Positions 1 through 7,639 of a stretch of 9,575 bases of DNA are shown here, one piece after another. Each line of letters starts with the position of its first letter. The stretch's first letter is position 1. The position numbers were made by a program, and so were the translations under genes. Under the pieces are notes generated by a model. That model did no database searches and was not told the origin of the DNA. It was given only the letters and a program-made list of their open reading frames with translations. This DNA is from Myroides sp. (GTDB taxonomy: Bacteria; Bacteroidota; Bacteroidia; Flavobacteriales; Flavobacteriaceae), in assembly GCA_018384465.1 (NCBI GenBank), contig JAHAYQ010000281.1:1-9575 (forward strand), in the 5' to 3' direction.

Positions 1-409
1 GTTGATACCTGCTGCATTAAAAAAACAATTAACAGCCGTAGGTGAAGGCTTTGTACTAAAACGCTCGGTTTATGAGCAATGTGTTGAGCTTTGGCCTATG
101 AGCGAATGGAAACTGATGATGGATAAACTAAACGAGTTAAACCGATTTCAACGCAAGGCAGACACTTTCATCCGTAAGTTTATGGCAGGTGTAAAGGTAG
201 TGGATATTGATGACGCTGGCCGCTTGCAAATAAATAAAGATTTGGTAGAATACGCCAAGTTGTCTAAAGAAGTAGTTTTTTCATCAAAAATTAACCTAAT
301 CGAAATTTGGGATAAAGATTTATACGAACAAATTATAAACGACGAGGATATCGACTTTGGTGATTTAGCCGAAGAAGTTATGGGAGGCATCAACAATTAT
401 GGAGCATAA
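1..409 (+). CDS. mraZ: MraZ, transcriptional regulator of the dcw cluster (5'-partial)
   Basis: MraZ is a ring-forming DNA-binding protein of the SpoVT/AbrB fold that binds repeats upstream of its own gene and regulates the division and cell wall operon. About 135 residues are visible. The sequence enters in the middle of the first AbrB-like repeat: the opening residues (L)IPAALKKQL match the end of the family's DxKGRxxxPAxLR motif, so I read the TTG at base 2 as an internal leucine codon and not the start. Roughly 15-20 N-terminal residues lie upstream, with the promoter and operator. The second repeat is at visible residues 70-81, DDAGRLQINKDL, where the usual proline of the GRxxxP motif is asparagine. 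The middle block with WPMSEW and the IEIWDKDLYE segment are typical of Bacteroidota MraZ. The stop TAA lies 11 bases inside rsmH, which suggests coupled translation. Identification is secure; only the 5' end is missing. Confidence 0.95.
   Translation, partial: LIPAALKKQLTAVGEGFVLKRSVYEQCVELWPMSEWKLMMDKLNELNRFQRKADTFIRKFMAGVKVVDIDDAGRLQINKDLVEYAKLSKEVVFSSKINLIEIWDKDLYEQIINDEDIDFGDLAEEVMGGINNYGA
382..387 (+). promoter_or_regulatory. Shine-Dalgarno-like GGGAGG before rsmH
   Basis: A purine-rich GGGAGG lies inside the 3' end of mraZ, 11 bases before the ATG of rsmH. It resembles a Shine-Dalgarno sequence, but the spacing is long, the bases also encode the MGG of MraZ, and Bacteroidota generally do not rely on such sites. 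It may be a coincidence of coding. The other starts in the window have A-rich upstream sequence and no comparable motif, apart from short purine stretches. Confidence 0.25.
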
Positions 410-1304
410 CGAATACCACAACCCTGTGTTGCTAAAAGAAACTGTAGACGGCTTAAACATTAAGCCCGATGGCGTATATGTAGATGTAACGTTTGGCGGT
501 GGAGGGCACAGTAAAGAAATTATGCGTCGCTTAGGACCAAATGGAAAGTTATTTGCTTTTGATCAGGATACCGATGCCTTGGCAAATGCCTTAGACGACG
601 AACGATTTGTTTTGATTAACCAAAATTTTAGGTTTTTAAAACGATTTTTAAGAGTGTACGGCATAAAGCAAGTTGATGGTATTTTAGGTGATTTTGGCGT
701 ATCATCGCACCAGTTTGATGTAGCCGAAAGAGGTTTTTCTACGCGATTTGATGCAGAGTTAGATATGCGCATGAACCAAAACAGCACCTTATCTGCTTAT
801 GACGTGATTAACCAATACGAAGAAGAAGCTTTAAGTAAAATGTTCTTTGATTACGGTGAACTTAAAAATGCACGCGGTTTAGCAGCAGCTATCGTAAATG
901 CTCGTAAAGCAGAACCTATAAAAAATTCAGAACAATTAAAAACAGTACTATCGCGCTTTTTACCAGCACATAAAAGCAACAAAATATTGGCACAGATTTA
1001 TCAAGCCATTCGCATAGAAGTAAATCAAGAAATTGACGTTTTAAAGGAGTTTATAGAACAAGCTTTAGAAATTTTAAAACCAGGCGGCAGGTTAAGTGTT
1101 ATATCCTATCATTCATTAGAAGATCGGTTGGTAAAGCGCTTTATTAAAAACGGAATGTTCGAAGGTGAGCCAGAACGTGATATGTTTGGCAGATTTGAAG
1201 TTCCATTTAAACCAGTAGGCAAATTAATTGTACCTACAGACGAAGAAATTAAATTAAACAACAGGGCACGTAGTGCTAAATTAAGAATAGCAGAAAAAAA
1301 TTAA
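399..1304 (+). CDS. rsmH: 16S rRNA (cytosine(1402)-N(4))-methyltransferase RsmH
   Basis: RsmH (formerly MraW) uses S-adenosylmethionine to methylate N4 of C1402 in 16S rRNA, in the decoding centre of the small ribosomal subunit. The protein has 301 residues, close to the usual 300-315. Family blocks appear in order: HNPVLLKETVDGL at 7-19, the SAM-binding loop VTFGGGGHS at 30-38, FDQDTDAL at 54-61, GDFGVSSHQFD at 97-107, RGFSTRFDAELDMRM at 111-125, RIEVNQE at 205-211, the LKPGGRLSVISYHSLEDR block at 226-243, and the basic NNRARSAKLR near the C-terminus at 287-296. The ATG overlaps the end of mraZ by 11 bases and puts HNPVLL at the expected distance from the N-terminus, which supports this start. 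All recognisable functional blocks are intact. It is cytoplasmic. The gene sits second in the cluster, its usual place, although its role is in ribosome modification and not wall synthesis. Confidence 0.98.
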   Translation: MEHNEYHNPVLLKETVDGLNIKPDGVYVDVTFGGGGHSKEIMRRLGPNGKLFAFDQDTDALANALDDERFVLINQNFRFLKRFLRVYGIKQVDGILGDFGVSSHQFDVAERGFSTRFDAELDMRMNQNSTLSAYDVINQYEEEALSKMFFDYGELKNARGLAAAIVNARKAEPIKNSEQLKTVLSRFLPAHKSNKILAQIYQAIRIEVNQEIDVLKEFIEQALEILKPGGRLSVISYHSLEDRLVKRFIKNGMFEGEPERDMFGRFEVPFKPVGKLIVPTDEEIKLNNRARSAKLRIAEKN

Positions 1305-1305
1305 A

Positions 1306-1644
1306 ATGGGTTTAAACAGTATAATAAAAGCAAAGTTTTTGGTGGAAGGGCAATCCCTGAAAAATTGGCTCTTTATTATATACATTGTTTTCTGGACGTT
1401 GGTGGTAATTGCAAACAACCATTTTTACGAACAAAAAATGATGAAGATTAAAGATTTAACCGAACAAGTAAAAGAACTAAGATCCGAATTTGTTGACAAA
1501 AGATCTGAATTGATGCAATTACGCATGGAATCGAATATTTCTAAACAAATGGAAGCTTACGAAATTGGTCCTTCTTCGGTGCCACCGAAAAAAATTAAAG
1601 TTGTTATAGAGAAAGAAAAAAAATGGTATGAACTATGGGATTAG
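1306..1644 (+). CDS. ftsL: Cell division protein FtsL-like, bitopic coiled-coil membrane protein
   Basis: The 112-residue protein has a cytoplasmic N-terminus, one hydrophobic segment at about residues 20-37 (WLFIIYIVFWTLVVIA), then a charged, heptad-like coiled coil at about 41-82 with leucines, methionines and valines at regular spacing, and a lysine-rich C-terminal end. This is the architecture of FtsL, which with FtsB and FtsQ forms the complex that recruits and activates the FtsW-FtsI septal synthase. FtsL sequences diverge strongly, so the call rests on topology, size and position between rsmH and ftsI more than on residue identity. The tail after the coil, with GPSSVPPKKI at about 88-97, resembles the FtsL-like proteins found at this locus in Bacteroidota. 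The gene starts one base after the rsmH stop and its end overlaps ftsI by 10 bases. FtsB-type proteins share the same layout, but the location favours FtsL. Confidence 0.88.
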   Translation: MGLNSIIKAKFLVEGQSLKNWLFIIYIVFWTLVVIANNHFYEQKMMKIKDLTEQVKELRSEFVDKRSELMQLRMESNISKQMEAYEIGPSSVPPKKIKVVIEKEKKWYELWD

Positions 1645-3632
1645 CGAAGAAAAACGAAAATAACAGAATTTATCTTGTTTTCTTTGGAATGTTAGCCATT
1701 GGGATCGCCATTTTTGCAAAAATGAGTATCATTCAATTTAAAGAAGGAGAACAATGGCGTAGTAAAGCCGATAGCTTAACAATAAAAGATGAGATAATTC
1801 CAGCAAATCGCGGCAATATCTATTCAGCCGATGGCAGTTTATTGGCTACCTCTATCCCAAAATATACCATCTATTTTGATCCAACTTCGCCATCTAACGA
1901 ACATTTTGAGCAATACATCCGTCCTTTTTCTGACTCCTTGGCAAAGTTTATCCCTAAAAGATCAGCTGGAGAGTATGAATCCTATTTTCGCAAAGCTCGA
2001 TCTAACAAAAAAAGATATTTACACATTGCCACTAAATTGAGCTACACACAATACATGAAACTTAAATCGTTTCCATTGTTCAATTTAGGAAAATACAAAG
2101 GCGGAATGATTGTAAATCAAGTGCATGTACGCGAATACCCAATGGGGATGATTGCTAACCGCACCATTGGTTACGAAAGAATAAACGACGATAAAACAAT
2201 TACCCGCAAGGGAATTGAAGCGGCATTTACCGATTACCTCACCGGAAAAGAAGGTAAGCGTAAAGTACAAAAAATGTCGAAAAGTTTATGGAAACCCATA
2301 CATGATGAAAATGAGGTAGATCCACAAGATGGTTACGATATCATTACTACTATTGATGTGTACATACAAGATATTGCACACCACGCCTTGTTAAATTCAC
2401 TGGAATATTATGAAGCCGACCACGGAACGGTAGTAGTTATGGAAACGGAGACAGGCGAAATTAAAGCCATATCAAATCTTGGTAAAATTGGCGATGGATC
2501 CTACAGAGAAACGGTAAACTACGCTATTTTAGAACGTCAAGATCCAGGATCAACCTTTAAATTAGCTTCTTACTTGGCTTTATTAGACGATGGCAAGGCA
2601 GATACCGCTACCATCTACGATACCAAACAAGGAATAGTACAATTTTCGGGCAGACAAGTGCGCGATTCTAACAGAAGAGGTTACGGTAAAATTTCATTAG
2701 CTCGTGGCTTCGAAGTTTCATCTAACACCGTGGTTACACAAGCCGTACAACAAGCTTATAAAGATAATCCAACGGAATTTACCGACAAAATGAAAGAGTT
2801 TGGTTTCAACGGTACTTTAGGCATTGATTTAAAAGGAGAACCTGCTTCATACATACCAGTAGTAGGTGATAAAAACTGGAGTAAAATTGCTTTGCCTTGG
2901 ATGGCATACGGTTACGGAATATTGGTTACTCCACTTCAAACATTAACTCTTTACAATGCCGTAGCAAATAATGGCGAAATGGTAAAACCTCAGTTTGTAA
3001 AAGAAATTAGAGATGTAAATCGTGTGATTCGCACGTTTGATAAAGAAGTGATTAACCCGCAAATCGTGAAACCTAAGGTAATTAAGGAAATGCAGGATAT
3101 CCTTAAAAATGTAATGATCAAAGGAACAGGAAAAAACTTACATTCAGATGATTTTTCAATGGCAGGAAAAACCGGAACGGCACAGATGAACTACGGTAAA
3201 GCAAAAGGTGGTATGTATTACGCTTCGTCTTTTGTAGGCTATTTCCCTGCTGATAACCCAAAATACTCATGTATTGTAGTAATTCACAGACCAACAAAAC
3301 ACAGCTACTATGGTGGCGACGTAGCCGGACCCGTTTTTAAACGTATTGCTCAAAAAATATTTACCGATGTACCTTCTTTAAAAGAAATAAAAGATATTGA
3401 AACGCCCTTACCAGGAGCTGTAAAAAATTACAACACCTACTATGCAAAGGTAAAACAAACTGGCACTACTATGCCTAATGTTGTAGGAATGCCCGCAATG
3501 GATGCCATTGCCATATTGGAAAATTTAGGGTTAAAAGTACAAACTCAAGGCATTGGTAAAGTCAACAGACAATCGGTTAAAGACGGAGAAAAAATAATTA
3601 AAGAACAAACAATTACATTAGATTTAAGTTGA
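1635..3632 (+). CDS. ftsI: Septal peptidoglycan transpeptidase FtsI (PBP3, class B PBP) with C-terminal PASTA domain
   Basis: FtsI is a monofunctional penicillin-binding protein that crosslinks peptide stems of new septal peptidoglycan in the periplasm, in complex with FtsW. The 665-residue protein has a short cytoplasmic start, a membrane anchor at about 12-30, a PBP dimerisation (pedestal) domain at about 50-220 beginning with the conserved ANRGNIYSADG at 57-67, and a transpeptidase domain at about 260-570. The active-site motifs are all present: STFK at 306-309 with the acylated serine at 306, SSN at 362-364, and KTGT at 512-515. A single PASTA domain occupies about 612-664, starting TMPNVVGMPAMDAI. 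Proteobacterial FtsI lacks this, whereas SpoVD-type PBPs and Bacteroidota homologues have it. The ATG overlaps the end of ftsL and leaves a short basic cytoplasmic segment before the anchor, so it is the likely start. The gene's last bases overlap the start of murE. By family knowledge this is a beta-lactam target. Confidence 0.97.
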   Translation: MGLAKKNENNRIYLVFFGMLAIGIAIFAKMSIIQFKEGEQWRSKADSLTIKDEIIPANRGNIYSADGSLLATSIPKYTIYFDPTSPSNEHFEQYIRPFSDSLAKFIPKRSAGEYESYFRKARSNKKRYLHIATKLSYTQYMKLKSFPLFNLGKYKGGMIVNQVHVREYPMGMIANRTIGYERINDDKTITRKGIEAAFTDYLTGKEGKRKVQKMSKSLWKPIHDENEVDPQDGYDIITTIDVYIQDIAHHALLNSLEYYEADHGTVVVMETETGEIKAISNLGKIGDGSYRETVNYAILERQDPGSTFKLASYLALLDDGKADTATIYDTKQGIVQFSGRQVRDSNRRGYGKISLARGFEVSSNTVVTQAVQQAYKDNPTEFTDKMKEFGFNGTLGIDLKGEPASYIPVVGDKNWSKIALPWMAYGYGILVTPLQTLTLYNAVANNGEMVKPQFVKEIRDVNRVIRTFDKEVINPQIVKPKVIKEMQDILKNVMIKGTGKNLHSDDFSMAGKTGTAQMNYGKAKGGMYYASSFVGYFPADNPKYSCIVVIHRPTKHSYYGGDVAGPVFKRIAQKIFTDVPSLKEIKDIETPLPGAVKNYNTYYAKVKQTGTTMPNVVGMPAMDAIAILENLGLKVQTQGIGKVNRQSVKDGEKIIKEQTITLDLS

Positions 3633-5092
3633 AAATATTAAAAGACATATTATATAAAGTATCAATTGATGCAGTGCGAGGCAACACCCATGTGATGATC
3701 TCTCAAATTGTCTTTGATTCACGTAAGGTTGTTCCTCAATGTGTTTTCATAGCACAAAAAGGAACACTTTCTAATGGACATGATTATATTGAAACAGCTA
3801 TTAATAAGGGTGCTACTGTAATTATCCATCAAGATCCTCTTTCAGATTACGCAGACCATATCACTTATGTTCGCGTAGAAGATGCCAATGAAGCATTAGC
3901 AATAATAGCAGCCAACTTTTACGACAACCCATCTGAAAAACTGGCATTGGTAGGTATTACAGGAACCAACGGCAAAACAACCATTGCTACCTTATTGCAT
4001 CAGTTATTTACAAAAGCCGGATACAAAGCCGGACTATTATCAACAGTAAAAGTAGTGGTAGGCACTCAAGAACATCCTGCGACACATACTACTCCCGATT
4101 CTATTGCAATCAACCAGTATTTAAACGAAATGGTTCAAGCAGGATGCAGTTATTGCTTTATGGAGGTTAGTTCACATGGAATTGCTCAAAAACGCACGGC
4201 TGCTCTTCATTTTAAAGGCGGAGTTTTCACCAATTTGTCACACGATCATTTAGATTATCATAAAACATTTGCAGAGTATCGTAATGTAAAAAAATCATTT
4301 TTCGATTCACTCGCTAAAACATCTTTTGCCATCAGTAATGCCGATGACAAAAATGGTGCTTATATGTTGCAAAATTGCTCTGCAAACAAAATTACATACA
4401 GCATACAAAATGTGGCCGATCAACAAGCAAAGATCATCGAAAGCCAATTTAACGGTATGTTGTTGAACATTAACAACAACGAAGTTTGGGTACAACTTAT
4501 TGGAAAGTTTAACGCATCAAACTTATTAGCAATATATACAGTTGCTACAGAATTAGGTCTTACCCAAGAAGAGGTATTAGTACATTTAAGTACGTTAAAA
4601 AGCGTTTCAGGCAGGTTTCAATTTATTGTATCTCAATCTAAAATCACGGCAATAGTAGACTATGCTCATACGCCCGATGCTTTAGAGAACGTGTTGAAAA
4701 CAATAACCGAAATCAGAACTTTTAACGAACAATTAATTACGGTAGTTGGTTGCGGCGGTAATAGAGATAAAGAAAAACGTCCAATAATGGGGCGCATTGC
4801 CACTGCAATGAGTGATACCGTTATTTTTACATCTGACAATCCACGTAATGAGGATCCGTACGAAATATTAAAAGACATTGAAAAAGGAGTAGAACCACAA
4901 CACACCAACAGGTATTTAACTATTGAAGACCGACAACAAGCTATTAAAACGGCTTGTAAAATGGCAAATACCGGTGATATTATCCTAATTGCAGGAAAAG
5001 GTCATGAAGAATATCAAGAAATTAAAGGCGTAAAACACCATTTTAATGATATGGAAGAAGTTATCAATTTTTTAAACGAATTCAGTAAGTAA
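3629..5092 (+). CDS. murE: UDP-N-acetylmuramoyl-L-alanyl-D-glutamate--2,6-diaminopimelate ligase MurE
   Basis: MurE is an ATP-dependent cytoplasmic ligase that adds the third amino acid to UDP-MurNAc-L-Ala-D-Glu. The 487-residue product has the normal three-domain length. Visible motifs are the ATP-binding loop GITGTNGKTT at 109-118, TTPDS at 154-158, SSHG at 181-184, DHLDYH at 206-211, the likely carbamylated lysine at 221 (aligned by eye to E. coli K224), GRFQ at 328-331, DYAHTPD at 344-350 and GCGGNRDKEKRP at 374-385. The specificity motif DNPR at 403-406 predicts meso-diaminopimelate and not lysine as substrate. The start is TTG, in a TTGA overlap with the ftsI stop. The N-terminus MKILKDILYKV fits the family, and the next in-frame ATG is at codon 23, within the N-terminal domain, so TTG is preferred. 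It is followed one base later by mraY. The murF that often comes next in Proteobacteria is absent here. Confidence 0.97.
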   Translation: MKILKDILYKVSIDAVRGNTHVMISQIVFDSRKVVPQCVFIAQKGTLSNGHDYIETAINKGATVIIHQDPLSDYADHITYVRVEDANEALAIIAANFYDNPSEKLALVGITGTNGKTTIATLLHQLFTKAGYKAGLLSTVKVVVGTQEHPATHTTPDSIAINQYLNEMVQAGCSYCFMEVSSHGIAQKRTAALHFKGGVFTNLSHDHLDYHKTFAEYRNVKKSFFDSLAKTSFAISNADDKNGAYMLQNCSANKITYSIQNVADQQAKIIESQFNGMLLNINNNEVWVQLIGKFNASNLLAIYTVATELGLTQEEVLVHLSTLKSVSGRFQFIVSQSKITAIVDYAHTPDALENVLKTITEIRTFNEQLITVVGCGGNRDKEKRPIMGRIATAMSDTVIFTSDNPRNEDPYEILKDIEKGVEPQHTNRYLTIEDRQQAIKTACKMANTGDIILIAGKGHEEYQEIKGVKHHFNDMEEVINFLNEFSK

Positions 5093-5093
5093 C

Positions 5094-6302
5094 ATGCTAT
5101 ACTACTTATTAAAATATCTAGACTCATTGTTCGATTTTCCTGGATCGGCTTTATATCAATTCATCACCTTCCGTTCGGGAATGGCGTTTATTTTATCGTT
5201 GTTGATTTCAACAATGTTTGGTAAAAAAATCATCAATTATCTGCGAAGACAACAAATTGGTGAAACCGTGCGCGAATTAGGTTTAGAGGGTCAAAACGAA
5301 AAAGCAGGAACTCCAACAATGGGTGGAATCATTATCATTATGGCAACATTGATTCCTGTTTTATTATTAGCACGTTTAGAAAATATTTACGTATTGGTAT
5401 TGATACTTACCACCATTTGGATGGGAGTTATTGGTTTTTTAGACGATTATATTAAAGTATTTAAAAAAGATAAAGAAGGTTTAAAAGGCAAATTTAAGGT
5501 AGTAGGACAAATAGGATTAGGCATCATTGTAGGCACTATCTTCTATTTTCATCCAAATATTACGGTACGCGACACACCAAGCATACTGTTAGAAACCGGA
5601 GCTACCAGTCAATTTGATATTAAATCTACAGCCACAACTATTCCGTTCTTTAAAAACAATGAGTTTGATTACGGTCAGTTAATTTCATGGATGGGCGATG
5701 GTTATGAAAATTACGTATGGTTAATATTCATACCTATTGTAATATTCATTGTAACAGCGGTTTCTAACGGAGCTAATTTAACCGATGGTATTGATGGTTT
5801 AGCAGCAGGTACCTCAGCAATTTCAGTAGTAGCTTTAGGAATATTTGCTTTTGTTTCGGGTAATTTCATTTTTGCCAATTACCTCAACATCATGTATATA
5901 CCAAATTCAGGAGAAATGACGGTCTTTATAGCCGCATTTGTCGGCGCACTCGTCGGTTTCTTGTGGTATAATGCCTATCCAGCGCAAGTGTTTATGGGCG
6001 ATACTGGTAGTTTAACCATAGGTGGAATCATTGCCGTTTTAGCCATTGCAGTACGCAAAGAAATGTTGATTCCGGTATTATGCGGAATATTTCTTGCCGA
6101 AAATTTATCAGTTGTTTTACAAGTAGCCTATTTTAAATACACCAAACGAAAATACGGCGAAGGCAGACGCATTTTATTAATGTCGCCCCTTCACCATCAT
6201 TACCAGAAAAAGGGGTATCACGAAAGTAAAATTGTTACCCGATTCTGGATTGTAGGTATTTTCTTAGCTATTTTCTCTGTTGTATCCTTAAAATTAAGAT
6301 AG
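5094..6302 (+). CDS. mraY: Phospho-N-acetylmuramoyl-pentapeptide-transferase MraY
   Basis: MraY is the integral membrane enzyme that transfers phospho-MurNAc-pentapeptide from UDP to undecaprenyl phosphate, giving lipid I. The 402-residue protein is rich in hydrophobic segments consistent with the family's ten helices. Signature motifs are GTPTMGGI at 72-79, the aspartate pair in FLDDYIK at 115-121, NLTDGIDGLAAGT at 228-240, MGDTGS at 301-306 with the conserved aspartate at 303, and the histidine cluster SPLHHHYQKKG at 364-374. All residues usually assigned to Mg2+ and nucleotide binding appear present. It is longer than the 360-residue E. coli enzyme. Much of the extra length lies in a polar stretch at about 153-203, between the helix after the DD motif and the helix leading into NLTDG, predicted to face outside the cytoplasm. 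The ATG is one base after the murE stop, and the next gene, murD, follows after two bases. Confidence 0.98.
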   Translation: MLYYLLKYLDSLFDFPGSALYQFITFRSGMAFILSLLISTMFGKKIINYLRRQQIGETVRELGLEGQNEKAGTPTMGGIIIIMATLIPVLLLARLENIYVLVLILTTIWMGVIGFLDDYIKVFKKDKEGLKGKFKVVGQIGLGIIVGTIFYFHPNITVRDTPSILLETGATSQFDIKSTATTIPFFKNNEFDYGQLISWMGDGYENYVWLIFIPIVIFIVTAVSNGANLTDGIDGLAAGTSAISVVALGIFAFVSGNFIFANYLNIMYIPNSGEMTVFIAAFVGALVGFLWYNAYPAQVFMGDTGSLTIGGIIAVLAIAVRKEMLIPVLCGIFLAENLSVVLQVAYFKYTKRKYGEGRRILLMSPLHHHYQKKGYHESKIVTRFWIVGIFLAIFSVVSLKLR

Positions 6303-6304
6303 AA

Positions 6305-7636
6305 ATGAAAGTGGTTGTTCTAGGTGCAGGTGAAAGCGGTGTGGGTACAGCACTATTAGCAAAGAAAAAAGCGTATGAAGTTTTTGTATCTGATTTTGGA
6401 TCAATTGCCGATAAGTATAAAAACGTTCTTATAACAAATGCAATTACATGGGAAGAAAAACAGCATACCGAAGCACAAATTTTAAATGCCGATGTAGTTG
6501 TTAAAAGTCCTGGAATTCCAGATAAAGTACCCATTGTTAAAAAATTGCACGAAAAAAGCATCAAGGTAATTTCAGAAATTGAATTTGCTTTTCCTTATGC
6601 CAATAATCAATCGATAGCTATAACGGGCAGCAACGGTAAAACTACCACTACCCTACTTACCTATCATTTGTTAAAGCAAGGTGGATTAAATGTGGGCTTG
6701 GCAGGCAATATTGGTGATAGTTACGCCAAACAGATAGCCGAAGATCCCGATAAAATGTTTGTTTTGGAATTAAGTAGTTTTCAATTAGATGGAAACATTG
6801 ATTACGCACCGCACATAGCAATTATAACAAACATTAGTCCCGATCATTTAGATCGATACGACTATAAATACGAAAATTACATTGCATCAAAATTTCGTAT
6901 TACCATGAATCAGACACCAAACGATTATCTGATTTACGATGCAGACGATGAAGCAATTAGCAATTGGTTAAATAACAATAATACAAACGCACAATTGGTT
7001 CCTTTTTCATTAACTAAACAATTTGAACAAGGAGCTTATTTAAAAGATAACAACATAATAGCAATGATAAACAACGAAGAAATCACAGTTCCTGTAAACG
7101 AAATTGCAATAGAAGGTAAACACAATTTAAAAAATGCTATGGCAGCTACATTAGTTTCACAAATGATGCGCGTTCGCAAACAAACCATTCGCGAAAGTTT
7201 ATCAAATTTTCAAAATGCAGAACATCGTTTAGAAAAAGTTGCTAAAATTGATAAAATACAATACATAAACGATTCTAAAGCTACCAACGTAAACGCTACG
7301 TATTTTGCATTAGAAAGTATGAATACACCAACTGTTTGGATTGTTGGTGGTGTAGATAAAGGAAACGACTATGACGAATTAATGTCGTTTGTAAACGAAA
7401 AAGTAAAAGCTATTATTTGTTTAGGAATTGATAATTCTAAAATCATAAACGCTTTTTCGCCAATTGTTGATATTATTTTCGAAGCAGATTCTATGGAACA
7501 AGCGGTAAAATTAGCAGCAGGCGTATCAGAAGAAGGAGATAGTGTTTTATTATCGCCCGCTTGTGCCAGTTTTGACTTATTTACAAGTTACGAAGACAGA
7601 GGAAATCAATTTAAACAAGCAGTAAAAAATTTATAA
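6305..7636 (+). CDS. murD: UDP-N-acetylmuramoylalanine--D-glutamate ligase MurD
   Basis: MurD is the cytoplasmic ATP-dependent ligase that adds D-glutamate to UDP-MurNAc-L-alanine, the step before MurE. The 443 residues match the usual size (E. coli 438). An N-terminal Rossmann-like domain begins with VVVLGAGESGVG at 3-14, which binds the UDP part of the substrate. The central ATPase domain has GSNGKTT at 108-114, GNIG at 134-137, ELSSFQL at 155-161, SPDHLDRY at 178-185 and the likely carbamylated lysine at 196 in ASKFR. HRLE at 307-310 leads into the C-terminal domain, which has NDSKATN at 322-328 and SPACASFD at 417-424. No expected motif is missing. The ATG is two bases after the mraY stop and gives an N-terminus starting directly at the first Rossmann strand, so the start is well supported. 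The ftsW start codon comes three bases after its stop. Confidence 0.98.
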   Translation: MKVVVLGAGESGVGTALLAKKKAYEVFVSDFGSIADKYKNVLITNAITWEEKQHTEAQILNADVVVKSPGIPDKVPIVKKLHEKSIKVISEIEFAFPYANNQSIAITGSNGKTTTTLLTYHLLKQGGLNVGLAGNIGDSYAKQIAEDPDKMFVLELSSFQLDGNIDYAPHIAIITNISPDHLDRYDYKYENYIASKFRITMNQTPNDYLIYDADDEAISNWLNNNNTNAQLVPFSLTKQFEQGAYLKDNNIIAMINNEEITVPVNEIAIEGKHNLKNAMAATLVSQMMRVRKQTIRESLSNFQNAEHRLEKVAKIDKIQYINDSKATNVNATYFALESMNTPTVWIVGGVDKGNDYDELMSFVNEKVKAIICLGIDNSKIINAFSPIVDIIFEADSMEQAVKLAAGVSEEGDSVLLSPACASFDLFTSYEDRGNQFKQAVKNL

Positions 7637-7639
7637 GAA

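Noticed and set aside
2..4. TTG at the left edge as the true start of mraZ.
   Set aside because: The residues that follow align with the interior of the first AbrB repeat (GRxxxPAAL), so this codon is an internal leucine and the gene continues upstream of the window.
1616..1631. Run of eight A bases near the end of ftsL as a possible -1 frameshift site producing an FtsL-FtsI fusion, since ftsI is in the -1 frame.
   Set aside because: After a -1 slip the frame reads ATG GTA TGA and stops at 1629-1631, before the ftsI start at 1635, so no fusion could form. A-rich sequence before starts is common in this phylum.
1831..2040. Open frame of 69 codons on the plus strand inside ftsI in another frame.
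   Set aside because: The ftsI frame is intact through this region with conserved motifs on both sides, so the alternative frame has no support.
6268..6564. Open frame of 98 codons on the minus strand across the mraY-murD junction.
   Set aside because: It is antisense to the conserved end of MraY and start of MurD, with no recognisable domain.
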